From the NCBI GenBank assembly GCA_017561155.1, contig JAFZDP010000029.1, positions 1-64,000 on the forward strand: 64,000 nt of DNA, written 5' to 3'. The DNA comes from Bacteroidales bacterium. GTDB taxonomy: Bacteria > Bacteroidota > Bacteroidia > Bacteroidales > P3. The notes beneath the pieces are model-generated. The model saw nothing but the letters and a program-made list of their open reading frames with translations, was not told where the DNA came from and searched no databases. The position numbers and the translations under genes were made by a program. Numbering within the stretch: position 1 is the first letter of the stretch; every line of letters begins with the position of its first letter. This document shows, piece after piece, positions 53,957 through 63,339 of this stretch.

Positions 53957-55357
53957 ATGAAGAATAAGTACAGTGATTTAATAGACCAAACATTTGAATT
54001 TCCACAAGACGAATTCAAAACAGAGGACAATGAATTATATTTCCACAATATTCCATTGATGGAAATAATAAAACAGTATGGAACACCTTTAAAGATAACT
54101 TATTTACCAAAAATAAGTTCGCAAATACAACGTGCAAAACGCTTGTTCAATGTTTCTCGTGCAAAAGTTGACTACAAAGGAAGCTACAACTATTGCTATT
54201 GTACAAAAAGCTCTCATTTCTCGTTTATCCTGGAAGAGGTATTAAAAAACGAGGTCAATCTAGAAACTTCATCAGCTTTCGACATCAACCTTATTCAAGA
54301 ATTGTATGCTCAGGGTTTGATTGATAAAGATATATATATAATATGTAATGGCTACAAACGCCAGCAGTATATAGAAAATATTGCAGGAATGATAGACGAT
54401 GGCTTCCACAACATGGTTCCTGTAATAGACAATAAAGAAGAATTCGACCTTCTTGACGAAGCACTGCCAACAGTAAAAGAACCTGTAAAAATAGGTATCA
54501 GAATAGCTTCGGAAGAAGAACCTAAATTCGACTTCTATACTTCTCGTTTAGGAATACGCTACAACGACATAGTATCGTTCTACGAAGATAAAATCAAAGA
54601 AAATAAAAAATTCTCGTTCAAGATGTTGCACTTTTTCATCAACACAGGTATAAAAGATAGCGCATACTATTGGAACGAGTTGGCTAAGTGTGTGAACGTT
54701 TATTGCGATTTGAAGAAAATCTGTCCCGACCTTGATTCGTTGAATATCGGCGGTGGTTTCCCAATCAAAAATTCACTTGCCAGCACATACGATTACGAAT
54801 ATATGGCCGAAGAAATATTGGCTCAGATAAAGAATATATGTGTAAACAGAGGTGTAGAAGAACCCAATATCTTTACCGAATTTGGTTCGTATACCGTGGG
54901 CGAAAGCGGAGCAACACTTTACAGCATTATTGGCCAAAAACAACAAAACGACCGCGAGTTGTGGTATATGATAGACTCTTCGTTCATCACTACATTGCCC
55001 GACAGCTGGGGTATAAACCAACGTTGGATCATGTTCCCGATAAACAATTGGAACAAGGAATATCAACGTGTATTCTTGGGTGGTTTGACTTGCGACAGCC
55101 AAGACTACTACAACAACGAAGCTCATGCCAATGCAATATTCTTACCTAAGCTCGACAAAGAAGAACCTCTTTATATAGGTTTCTTCCACACAGGTGCTTA
55201 CCAAGAAAGTATTGGCGGATACGGCGGAATACAACACTGCTTGGTACCTGCTCCTAAACACATTATAATTGATGTAAACGAAGACGGAGAATATACCACT
55301 AAGTTGTTTGCTAAAGAACAAACATACAAATCTATGTTGAAGATATTAGGATATTAA
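53957..55357 (+). CDS. speA: Arginine-decarboxylase-like PLP enzyme
   Basis: 466 residues of the fold-III PLP decarboxylase family. The PLP lysine is in YCYCTKSSHF; LNIGGGFPI binds phosphate; FTEFGSYTVGESG and the late CDSQDYYN carry active-site residues. It would make agmatine from arginine for polyamine synthesis. Shorter than classical SpeA (about 630), so another basic amino acid or carboxyspermidine cannot be excluded. A good promoter lies upstream. Confidence 0.78.
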   Translation: MKNKYSDLIDQTFEFPQDEFKTEDNELYFHNIPLMEIIKQYGTPLKITYLPKISSQIQRAKRLFNVSRAKVDYKGSYNYCYCTKSSHFSFILEEVLKNEVNLETSSAFDINLIQELYAQGLIDKDIYIICNGYKRQQYIENIAGMIDDGFHNMVPVIDNKEEFDLLDEALPTVKEPVKIGIRIASEEEPKFDFYTSRLGIRYNDIVSFYEDKIKENKKFSFKMLHFFINTGIKDSAYYWNELAKCVNVYCDLKKICPDLDSLNIGGGFPIKNSLASTYDYEYMAEEILAQIKNICVNRGVEEPNIFTEFGSYTVGESGATLYSIIGQKQQNDRELWYMIDSSFITTLPDSWGINQRWIMFPINNWNKEYQRVFLGGLTCDSQDYYNNEAHANAIFLPKLDKEEPLYIGFFHTGAYQESIGGYGGIQHCLVPAPKHIIIDVNEDGEYTTKLFAKEQTYKSMLKILGY

Positions 55358-55378
55358 TCAATAAAAACAGAAAACAAA

Positions 55379-56086
55379 ATGAGAAAAAAAATAGTTTTAG
55401 GATTAGCAATAATTACAAGCATTGCTATATTTGGAATGAACTCGTGCGACAAAAAGAAAAACGTAAAACTAACTTCTAAAAACGATACCATCAATTGGGT
55501 ATTGGGCGAGAATATGGCACGAGGCTTTAAAGAAACAGGTATAGATATAGACAAAGATATTATAATAGCTGCAATAGAAAATCATCTTGATGGCAAGGAA
55601 AGCAAAATAGACGACACTACATTTGCTCAGCTACTACAAGAAATAACTATTATGATATACTCGAACCAAGAAAAGAAACTTGTCGAAGCTACAGAAAAAG
55701 CCAAAGAACAAGAAAGTGTATTCTTTGAACAATTAAAAGCTTCGGATCCTGATGTAAAATCGACAGAATCGGGATTGCACTACAAAGTGATACAACAAGG
55801 CGAAGGACAAAATGCATATATGGGTGGCAGAGTACGTTTCCACTATCGTGCCAGCTTTGCAGATGGTAGAGTATTCGACCAAACATACGATGTTCGCGAA
55901 CCTATATTGACTGTTCTGAACAACATATTCCCCGGATTGCAAGAAGGATTGATGATGATGAATGCTAAATCGAAGTATATTTTCTACATTCCAAGTCATT
56001 TGGCATTCGGACACCAAGGCACTACCGACGTGCCTCCATACAGCACTGTGATATACGAAGTAGAGCTGCTACAAGTATTGCAATAG
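55379..56086 (+). CDS. FKBP-type peptidyl-prolyl isomerase lipoprotein
   Basis: 235 residues. Lipoprotein signal (Cys in GMNSCDKK). An N-terminal helical part, then the FKBP domain (about 125-235): GGRVRFHYRASFADGRVFD, IFPGLQEGLMMM and IPSHLAFGHQG with VPPYSTVIYEVELL. It speeds folding of envelope proteins at proline bonds. It lies 21 bp after the decarboxylase gene. Confidence 0.93.
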   Translation: MRKKIVLGLAIITSIAIFGMNSCDKKKNVKLTSKNDTINWVLGENMARGFKETGIDIDKDIIIAAIENHLDGKESKIDDTTFAQLLQEITIMIYSNQEKKLVEATEKAKEQESVFFEQLKASDPDVKSTESGLHYKVIQQGEGQNAYMGGRVRFHYRASFADGRVFDQTYDVREPILTVLNNIFPGLQEGLMMMNAKSKYIFYIPSHLAFGHQGTTDVPPYSTVIYEVELLQVLQ

Positions 56087-56131
56087 AAGATATATATATT
56101 ATAATGTATAAACCATAAAAACATAAATATT

Positions 56132-56866
56132 ATGAGTACATTTTTCAATAGAAACAACGACGTACCGGAACTTAATACCCGATACGATGCTTCGGCAGAT
56201 GCTACATTCTCGGCTTTGCTACGCAATGTATACATGTGGATGTCGATGGCATTGGTTATTACTGCATTCACATCAATGTACGTAGCCAACTCGGAATATG
56301 CAATTAATTTGTTGTTCAGCAATTCAAAAACCATACTTATACTTGTTTTGGTGCAGTTGGGTTTGGCTATGGGATTGACTTTTTGCTTAAACAAAATATC
56401 GTTTCTACTTGCCAGCACTCTGTTTGCTTTGTACTCTGTTGTTACAGGCATAACATTGTCGTCTATATTTTTTGTATACACCGGCGAATCTATAGTATCT
56501 ACATTCTTCATCACTGCCGGAACTTTTGCGGCGATGAGTCTGTACGGCTTTTTTACAAAAAAAGACCTAAGCAAATTGGGCCAAATACTTATAATGGGAC
56601 TTATAGGTATTATATTGGCATCGGTGGTAAATATCTTTATGCATAGCAGCCGAATCACTTGGATAACAACCTATGTCGGCGTGGTAATATTTGTAGGACT
56701 TACCGCCTACGATACTCAACGCATAAAAAACCTTTTGGCTGAATACAGCTCGCAAGGTATCAACGACAGCAATCTAAAACTAGCGTTGATGGGTAGCTTT
56801 ATGCTTTACCTTGATTTTATCAACCTATTCATAAAACTGCTACGCATATTAGGCAAAAAAGAATAA
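56132..56866 (+). CDS. Bax inhibitor-1 (YccA/YbhL) family membrane protein
   Basis: 244 residues with seven predicted membrane segments: for example TFSALLRNVYMWMSMALVI, the TGITLSSIFFVYTGES turn and the ending TAYDTQRIKNLL, FMLYLDFINLFIKLLRILG typical of BI-1. Members are pH-gated calcium leak channels or protease regulators. It lies 45 bp after the FKBP gene; a terminator follows. Confidence 0.92.
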   Translation: MSTFFNRNNDVPELNTRYDASADATFSALLRNVYMWMSMALVITAFTSMYVANSEYAINLLFSNSKTILILVLVQLGLAMGLTFCLNKISFLLASTLFALYSVVTGITLSSIFFVYTGESIVSTFFITAGTFAAMSLYGFFTKKDLSKLGQILIMGLIGIILASVVNIFMHSSRITWITTYVGVVIFVGLTAYDTQRIKNLLAEYSSQGINDSNLKLALMGSFMLYLDFINLFIKLLRILGKKE

Positions 56867-56892
56867 ACACATATACATAGTATATCTACCAC

Positions 56893-56938
56893 AAAAGACC
56901 ACTTGTCGTAACAAAAACGATTGGTGGTCTTTTTTTTT
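56893..56938 (+). terminator. Terminator after the BI-1 gene
   Basis: AAAGACCAC pairs with GTGGTCTTT (inner TTGTCG/CGATTG), then eight T. Confidence 0.85.
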
Positions 56939-56939
56939 A

Positions 56940-57580
56940 GCTTCGCAGACTACAAGACTACGAGAGGCTTCGCTATCGCTTCGCAGACTAAGGACGAAAA
57001 AGGCAAGGACAAAAGACTAACGACGAAAGGCAAAAGTCTAAAAGGTACAGAAAGTATAGAAGGTATAGAAAGGCTGTGAGCTACGAGCTGTGAGCTTTGA
57101 GCCGGCTTCGCTATCGCTTAGCTGACTAACGACGAAGGACAAAAGACAAAGGGCAGGCAATAACCCACCTTAAACATTAAACCTTAAACCAATTTCCATA
57201 ATTCCGTGACTCCGTAATTCCATTATTCCGGCTGCCGCCCTCCGTTGTCTGTTGTCTGTTGTCCTCAAAATGTAATGTTGTTGTAATGTTGTAATATTTT
57301 GGGCTTCGCTGTCGCTTCGCAGACTACGAGTCTACAAGACCACAAGACTACAAGCCGGCTACCGCCCCACTCGTTGTCTCGTTGACTAGTTGTCTTGTAG
57401 TCTTAGCGTAGCAACGCGAAACCTATCCGACTACCATCGCTCCTTTTGTAATGTTGTTGTAATGTTGTAAAGTTTTGAGCTACGAGCTGTGAGCCGGCTT
57501 CGCCCTATCCGTGATTCCCTTATTCCGTGACTCCGTAATTCCAACCTCGCTCGCTCCTTTTGTAATGTAGTAATGTAATA
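56940..57580. repeat. Modular intergenic repeat zone 4
   Basis: The same words as in the first 3.6 kb, mainly in reverse complement: AGCTTCGCAGACTACAAGAC, TCCGTAATTCC, GTTGTCTGTTGTC, CTCGCTCGCTCCTTTTGTAA, ATGTTGTTGTAATGTTGTAA and GGTACAGAAAGTATAGAAGG. It separates the convergent BI-1 and restriction operons. No gene is supported between 56867 and 57616. Confidence 0.75.
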
Positions 57581-57616
57581 TTTCTCATATATCACACATT
57601 ATTCATCAAAATAGCA

Positions 57617-60298
57617 TTAAATAGAACAAGCTAATAAATATTCAAATTCAAAATTTCTATCTACTTTGTCATGAGATACCAAAACATACTTCCAAGGCTT
57701 GCCTCCATTTTCTCTTGTATATTCAGAAGCTTGCTTGCAATATTCTTCGGCTGCTATTCTTTTCAATTGTACATCTTCATCCGACACGTCTTTTGCTGCT
57801 TTTGTTTCAACCATATATATAGTATCAGCTGTTTCTACTATAAAGTCGGGTTCATAGCGTCTAGACCCATTCAACCAATAAATATTGAATTGTTCTCCTG
57901 CTGGACGTAACCATTTTAATACTTTTGAATCGTTTTCTAGTATAAAAGAAAAATCAAGCTCTGTTTTACTATCAAATTTATATTCGGTATAATATGATTT
58001 TAAGTAACCTGTAAATACATACTTACGAAGATCCGCAGTAGAAACATTATCTCGGTAATCTATACGACCATAACCGTCTATTACCTTTACATTTTGTTCA
58101 ATCATACTCACAAAGGGCAATACTACATGTTTAGCATAACCTGTTGATTTAACAGTGAAATGTCGTTTCATTTGCTGATAGATGTTATCTGCAATATATT
58201 TCTTAAATTGATTGACTACTTTTGGTAAATGTTCTTTGTTTTTCAAGTTTGCAGACACTGCTTCAATAGCTTGTTCCGATAGATGATATATCAATTCTGA
58301 ATTCTCATCATAATCAATTTCTTCATTTTTGACTAAAATATCTACTATCTGTTTTAGAGGAGTATCTACTTTTCTACCGGTTTCTATTTCTATATTTTCT
58401 ACTTCTTTTTCTCCGGCACCAATGCTCATTCTAATAAGCATTTCTTCTAGTTCAGGCAAAGAGAAACCAAGTGTTGTATCTAAATTAAACCATTCGTATT
58501 TTGCTTCAAAAATTTCTTTTTGTACCGTAACTCTAGGAATAGATATAGTGTTTTCAATAAACTCTTCTACTATTTTTTCCAATACAGAATCGATATCTTT
58601 TAGTTGTTCTTCGGCTATTTCTGTGGCAAATAATGGATCTGTGCGTTTGGCAGTTTCTTGTATTATGTTTATTGCATGATTTTTTATAAATTCTTTGGCT
58701 TCCGGTTTAATAAGTTCTTCTTTTCTTCTTATTTGTGTATTAGTCTTACTAATTGCACAACATACTGCACGTATGGCATCAATAGCAGTGAAATTAATAC
58801 TGTGTCCTTTTACTTTTATTTGTTTTAATTCTTCGGGTAGTTGTACATCAATAATAGTTTGTACAGGTTCAACTTTGCCTGTTTCCGGAATTAAATCATC
58901 GTCATCTAATTCTACATACGAATATTTGTTTAATACAGAATTTGGGTCTTGGGCTTTTGCTATTACTGCTTCAAAATTTTCGTGAGCTATTACTGTCAGT
59001 TTATCCACATCAGAATCCCCTGTCCGTTTACCTCCGTATGGTAAACGTAATCCACGACCAATAGATTGTTCTACTAAAATAGGAGCATCGGCAGTACGTA
59101 GAGGTACTATTGTGTATAAATTTGTTACATCCCATCCCTCTTTTAGCATATTTACATGTATAACTATTTCTATTGTATTGCTGGGACTTTCCAACGATAC
59201 AAATTGTCTACATATATCATCATCTTCTTTTGTCGAACTGTCTATTTGAAGGATTTTTCCTTTGTAGCGACCATCAAACAGTTCTTCTTCTATTCGTTTA
59301 AACGTCTTTTCAGCATGAGATATATCTTTACACACAACCAATATAAATGGTTTTACGATTGGCAATTTATTGTTGCGTGCATAAAGTTCCAAATGCAGTT
59401 TTGTACGTTCGTGTATATTGATAGCATCTTCTAGTTTTATCAAGTCTAAATCATCGTCCGAAAGAGATCCTTTTTGAAAATTTTTCCGTTTGGCTATAGT
59501 TGGAATCTTTACATATTTTCCTTCATCCAATGCTTGGGCTAAATTATATTCATAAACTATGTTTTTGAATGCTTTTCCTTTTTCATCTATTGGAGTTGCT
59601 GTCATTTCCAAACCAAGAACAGGACGTAGTTGATTGATAGCTTTCTTTGATGCATCAGCATGATAGCGATGTGCTTCATCCATCAAAATAACCAAATCGT
59701 CAAGCGATGAAAGATAGTCGAAATAAGATTCTCCAATATATTCCGACAAACGTCGCATTTTGGGTGCTTTCCCTTTGTTTTCGGAATTGAATTTAGCTAT
59801 ATTGAATATATTTATTTCTACACGATTAAATAAATTGTTACTATTTTGATAGGAATTATAATTATCAGCTGTAACTACAAGTGGCGGATTGGTTACAAAT
59901 TCTGCCAATCCTTTGAATACATATTTTTCGTAAGACGGTTCTCCAAAATCTCGTTTCAACTTTTCGTATATGGTAAGATTCGGAGCTAATATAAAGAAGT
60001 GGCGTATTCCTTTTTTCAGATATAGATAGGCTATACATGCACCCATCAATCGGGTTTTGCCTACACCTGTGGCTATAGAGAACGCAAACGATGGAAACTC
60101 ACGTTCAAAACTCTTACAATGCTTGCACACCTCTTGTGCGAAGGTCTGTTGTTCGGCAAGGTATGTTTTATATTCCTCGTCTGTGTTTGGTTTCTTTAGA
60201 GCCAACTTATCTGTGAGCATAGCTACTACATCAAGAGCTTCGCCCAAGGGTTTACGAAGCGACAAGCGTTGCTTTATGTTATTTGCAATCGGATTCAT
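57617..60298 (-). CDS. Type III restriction enzyme, Res subunit
   Basis: 893 residues. Helicase Walker A (IATGVGKTRL, about residues 74-83), DEAH-type box (LMDEAHRYH), motif III/TATP (LEMTATPIDE) and motif VI-like VEQSIGRGLRLPYG. The C-terminus holds a PD-(D/E)XK nuclease (RYEPDFIVE then YMVETKAAKD). This is the Res subunit of a type III restriction system, which travels along DNA and cuts when unmethylated sites meet. Its start overlaps the HNH gene stop by 4 bp, so it is tied to the Septu-like pair rather than directly to mod. Confidence 0.93.
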   Translation of the reverse strand: MNPIANNIKQRLSLRKPLGEALDVVAMLTDKLALKKPNTDEEYKTYLAEQQTFAQEVCKHCKSFEREFPSFAFSIATGVGKTRLMGACIAYLYLKKGIRHFFILAPNLTIYEKLKRDFGEPSYEKYVFKGLAEFVTNPPLVVTADNYNSYQNSNNLFNRVEINIFNIAKFNSENKGKAPKMRRLSEYIGESYFDYLSSLDDLVILMDEAHRYHADASKKAINQLRPVLGLEMTATPIDEKGKAFKNIVYEYNLAQALDEGKYVKIPTIAKRKNFQKGSLSDDDLDLIKLEDAINIHERTKLHLELYARNNKLPIVKPFILVVCKDISHAEKTFKRIEEELFDGRYKGKILQIDSSTKEDDDICRQFVSLESPSNTIEIVIHVNMLKEGWDVTNLYTIVPLRTADAPILVEQSIGRGLRLPYGGKRTGDSDVDKLTVIAHENFEAVIAKAQDPNSVLNKYSYVELDDDDLIPETGKVEPVQTIIDVQLPEELKQIKVKGHSINFTAIDAIRAVCCAISKTNTQIRRKEELIKPEAKEFIKNHAINIIQETAKRTDPLFATEIAEEQLKDIDSVLEKIVEEFIENTISIPRVTVQKEIFEAKYEWFNLDTTLGFSLPELEEMLIRMSIGAGEKEVENIEIETGRKVDTPLKQIVDILVKNEEIDYDENSELIYHLSEQAIEAVSANLKNKEHLPKVVNQFKKYIADNIYQQMKRHFTVKSTGYAKHVVLPFVSMIEQNVKVIDGYGRIDYRDNVSTADLRKYVFTGYLKSYYTEYKFDSKTELDFSFILENDSKVLKWLRPAGEQFNIYWLNGSRRYEPDFIVETADTIYMVETKAAKDVSDEDVQLKRIAAEEYCKQASEYTRENGGKPWKYVLVSHDKVDRNFEFEYLLACSI

Positions 60299-60942
60299 TT
60301 TTTATTCCATATTATATCGTTGGCAAACACTTTTACAAGTTGAGTGTCGCTCTTAATTATCCAATACTTAAATCCAAGAAATTCTTTATCGATTTGTAGT
60401 TTTTCTTTAACCAGGTTACAATTATAGTCTGTAGGATTATCCAAGTATTGATTAATCAAGCTATAAAAATTATTCATCTTTCCAACCATATACTTAAAAA
60501 AGTTTTCTTCCCTTTTTGTCCTCAAGCGACCCGTTCCATTGTGAATATTCAACAAAAATTTACATGTATTTCTATGTTCTTCTGTCTCCTTAATAGAAAT
60601 AGGTTCAAAACATGCTTTCCTTTCTCCAAAATCAATTGTTTGTATTATCTCATCTTCTATATTCACTTTAGTTGGATTTAGTATATCATCAAACCTTTTG
60701 CCTTTCTTTGGATTGCAATAGGTACACGACCAAAACAGATTGTTCCAATTTTGTCGCAAATCCGAATTATTATCTTGACTTTTGAAATGCTCTACTTCAA
60801 AATCTGTAATCAAACGTCTTTCACACAGATAGCATTTTTTGTGTTGGTCACACTCCAATTGTTGATGCACATCTTCGCCATCGTATGCCTTTGTTGTAGT
60901 AAGCGATTGTGGCACATTGGGACTTTTTGCTACTCTAATCAT
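60295..60942 (-). CDS. ptuB: HNH nuclease, PtuB-like (Septu)
   Basis: 215 residues. Zinc/HNH signature in order: CYLCERR, DFEVEHF, NNLFWSCTYCNPKKGKRF. This matches the PtuB/TIGR02646-type HNH nuclease of Septu systems, which also pair with an AAA ATPase encoded just upstream. It probably nicks or cuts DNA or tRNA-like targets when released. ATGA overlap with res and 6 bp from ptuA show tight coupling. Confidence 0.82.
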   Translation of the reverse strand: MIRVAKSPNVPQSLTTTKAYDGEDVHQQLECDQHKKCYLCERRLITDFEVEHFKSQDNNSDLRQNWNNLFWSCTYCNPKKGKRFDDILNPTKVNIEDEIIQTIDFGERKACFEPISIKETEEHRNTCKFLLNIHNGTGRLRTKREENFFKYMVGKMNNFYSLINQYLDNPTDYNCNLVKEKLQIDKEFLGFKYWIIKSDTQLVKVFANDIIWNKK

Positions 60943-60948
60943 ACCAAA

Positions 60949-62181
60949 CTACCTTTTCAATTCATTGATTTTATCAGAATACTGGACCTTCATCTGCAAA
61001 AAACATCCCTTTATCATTGGCAACACAGCCTCAGGAATATTATCAAAGTCGGCTATTAGTCGCAAAAGTTCATCTTTTTCACCATCCAATAACGTTTCCT
61101 TTTCCAAAAGTCCTTTCAGTGTATCCAGTCTTTTTTCGATATAGCTCGAATCGGTACTCACCCCAAAGTAGCCTTCGGCAAGTGCCTCGTAGGAATACTC
61201 CGTAAGGTCTTGTATCTCTTCACGATGTTCCAAATCGTAAGCAACAGCATTCGGTATAGAGTTAAGCACAAACGGTGAATGAGTAGTAACAATAAATTGG
61301 ATATTAGGAAACACCCTTGTAAGCAAAGGCATCACAATAGACTGCAACTCCAAGTGTAAATGTGTTTCTATTTCATCTATAAGCACTATGCCGGGCTTTT
61401 GATATGCACGAACCAACGAATTATCATCTTGCATTTTTAATATTAAGTCTGCTATAATATCTATTGCAGCCATAAAACCATCCGACATTTCAGTAAACTT
61501 AAATTCCTTACCTCCTGTTTTTATTGTAAAGGAATAGTTTTTGTAGTTAAATACTAGTTTTAGTTCTGGGTCTTGATAAATATCTTTAAGCAATTGTTCA
61601 AACTCGTCAAACCACTGTTTTATCCCATCGGCATCAGCATATTGTTGTTCATTCCTAGCCAATGCTTCCTGCACTTTTAAATCCGAAAGAAAATATAAAA
61701 ACTGATTAGTTAATGACAGTTCTGCTTTACCTTCTATTTTCAAATTAGGCTTAGTAGGATTTTTAGGCTCACTCATCTTTGTCAATCTTCCTGCTCCATA
61801 AAATGATATTATGAATTCATTTTTTTGATATTTTGTTATCAAATTTACAGGATTTTCAATATCAATATCAACTTTACTATATAACTCATCTATTAGTTTC
61901 TGATAGAATTCAATATTTTGACGAGCTTGTAAAATATTTTGCGGATTATTAATTTCGCGTTCCTTCCAGTATTCTAATTGAGTATAATATTTTGTATAGT
62001 TCAATGTCGTGTCTTTCTTCACAATGTCCAAAAAATTTACTATAGCTTTTAAAAGAATAGTTTTGCCGGAACCATTTTTTCCTGTTATAATAAGATGCGG
62101 ACTTTCTGCCGGTATTGATATACTGAAATTGTGCAAATGCAACAAATTATTTATCTTGATATTTTTTACGAAGTAGTTCAT
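60949..62181 (-). CDS. ptuA: AAA ATPase, PtuA-like (Septu)
   Basis: 410 residues of the ABC-like AAA_21 type. Walker A GKNGSGKT (about 34-41), signature region EMSDGFMAAIDIIAD, Walker B GIVLIDEIETHLH, and switch VTTHSPFVL. No nuclease domain follows, so activity probably lies with the HNH partner. The order ATPase-HNH is that of Septu (ptuA-ptuB). No reverse transcriptase or msr/msd is nearby, so this is not a retron-linked copy. Confidence 0.82.
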   Translation of the reverse strand: MNYFVKNIKINNLLHLHNFSISIPAESPHLIITGKNGSGKTILLKAIVNFLDIVKKDTTLNYTKYYTQLEYWKEREINNPQNILQARQNIEFYQKLIDELYSKVDIDIENPVNLITKYQKNEFIISFYGAGRLTKMSEPKNPTKPNLKIEGKAELSLTNQFLYFLSDLKVQEALARNEQQYADADGIKQWFDEFEQLLKDIYQDPELKLVFNYKNYSFTIKTGGKEFKFTEMSDGFMAAIDIIADLILKMQDDNSLVRAYQKPGIVLIDEIETHLHLELQSIVMPLLTRVFPNIQFIVTTHSPFVLNSIPNAVAYDLEHREEIQDLTEYSYEALAEGYFGVSTDSSYIEKRLDTLKGLLEKETLLDGEKDELLRLIADFDNIPEAVLPMIKGCFLQMKVQYSDKINELKR

Positions 62182-62192
62182 TTTCTTATATT

Positions 62193-63311
62193 TTATTTTT
62201 GTTTGGTTGTTGTATTTTGAATTGACTTTCTTATTTTTTCTTTTATTGATTTTACATAACTATCATCATCTTTAAAACGTTCACACAATGCAGAACCGAA
62301 ATATTGATTTATAATACCCTTTACTTCTAACATACTCCATAGTTCTTTAAGTTCGTTACCATTTTTATATTCCAAAGCAATTATTTCATATGGTTTTGGA
62401 TAATATTTAAATTGTGAATTTACTAATGCTTCTAAATATATTAACAAGATCACTAAATTATCATTTTCATTATTTATATTTTTATTCAAACACATAATTA
62501 ATGAATTAGTCGATTTATCAATATCTCTATTAGATGCTGATTTTATTATGGGTGGCAACATTTCAATCAAATCATCTCGTACCAATTTATTGCCAATAGA
62601 TTGTTCACAGAATTGCTGAAAAAAGAGAATTAAATAATCCCATCGAGAAATCTTTTGTATCTTAGTTATTTTGTAATTTCTGCTATTTATTCTATCTTTT
62701 AATTTTCGATACGCGAGTAATAAATATTTAAAATCATTTTCTTCCAAGTCTCTCGATAGCAATAAATTTATTAAATTATCAATATCTTCTGGCTCATCTA
62801 CAAGTCTTTTCAGAAAAGTAACGGTTTCTTCTCTTCTAAGTCTTGCATACAAGGCTTCAATATCATTAGTAATAGTATTATTTAGTTCTCTTATATCCTC
62901 TCTAGTTTTAATCGTTTTTGCTTCTAAAGTTTCTACTTCTTTTTTCTTTTCTTCTACCTTATCCAATAGGCTTTGCATATTTTTTTCTTTACGATTGATA
63001 TAATATCCTAATGCAAAACCTCCCAATGTCATAAGAATAGAAAAAATTGTAAATACCATATTAATCGAACTCATGCTATTTTCAATAGCACTCTGTTCTT
63101 GACTTATAATGTCCTTTTGAGTTTCGACTGTATATGAAATAACATCTATTTGTTTGCTTAATCCATCAATAGATAGGTCAATATCATTTGTTTTTGTTTT
63201 TAATTGACTAATAGCAATATTTAAAGTATCCACATTTGTACTTGATTTTTTAGCATAAGAAATTGTGCTTACTATCAAGAGTAATGATATTATTATTAAT
63301 CTTCTCATCAT
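62193..63311 (-). CDS. Coiled-coil membrane protein in the defence operon
   Basis: 372 residues. Signal or anchor (MMRRLIIISLLLIVSTISYA), a coiled coil outside (about 33-80), one membrane segment (about 84-105, MVFTIFSILMTLGGFALGYY), a second coiled coil inside (about 106-165, NMQSLLDKVEEKKKEVETLE) and a helical cytosolic domain of unknown family. It lies 28 bp after mod and 11 bp before ptuA. It could be a sensor or a membrane effector. I do not recognise it from other systems. Confidence 0.8.
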   Translation of the reverse strand: MMRRLIIISLLLIVSTISYAKKSSTNVDTLNIAISQLKTKTNDIDLSIDGLSKQIDVISYTVETQKDIISQEQSAIENSMSSINMVFTIFSILMTLGGFALGYYINRKEKNMQSLLDKVEEKKKEVETLEAKTIKTREDIRELNNTITNDIEALYARLRREETVTFLKRLVDEPEDIDNLINLLLSRDLEENDFKYLLLAYRKLKDRINSRNYKITKIQKISRWDYLILFFQQFCEQSIGNKLVRDDLIEMLPPIIKSASNRDIDKSTNSLIMCLNKNINNENDNLVILLIYLEALVNSQFKYYPKPYEIIALEYKNGNELKELWSMLEVKGIINQYFGSALCERFKDDDSYVKSIKEKIRKSIQNTTTKQK

Positions 63312-63339
63312 TTTATGTGTTCGTTATTTTAAACAATTC

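Noticed and set aside
60295..62181. Retron of the Ec78 type, where PtuA-PtuB-like genes also occur
   Set aside because: No reverse transcriptase gene and no msr/msd-like repeat is seen next to the pair.
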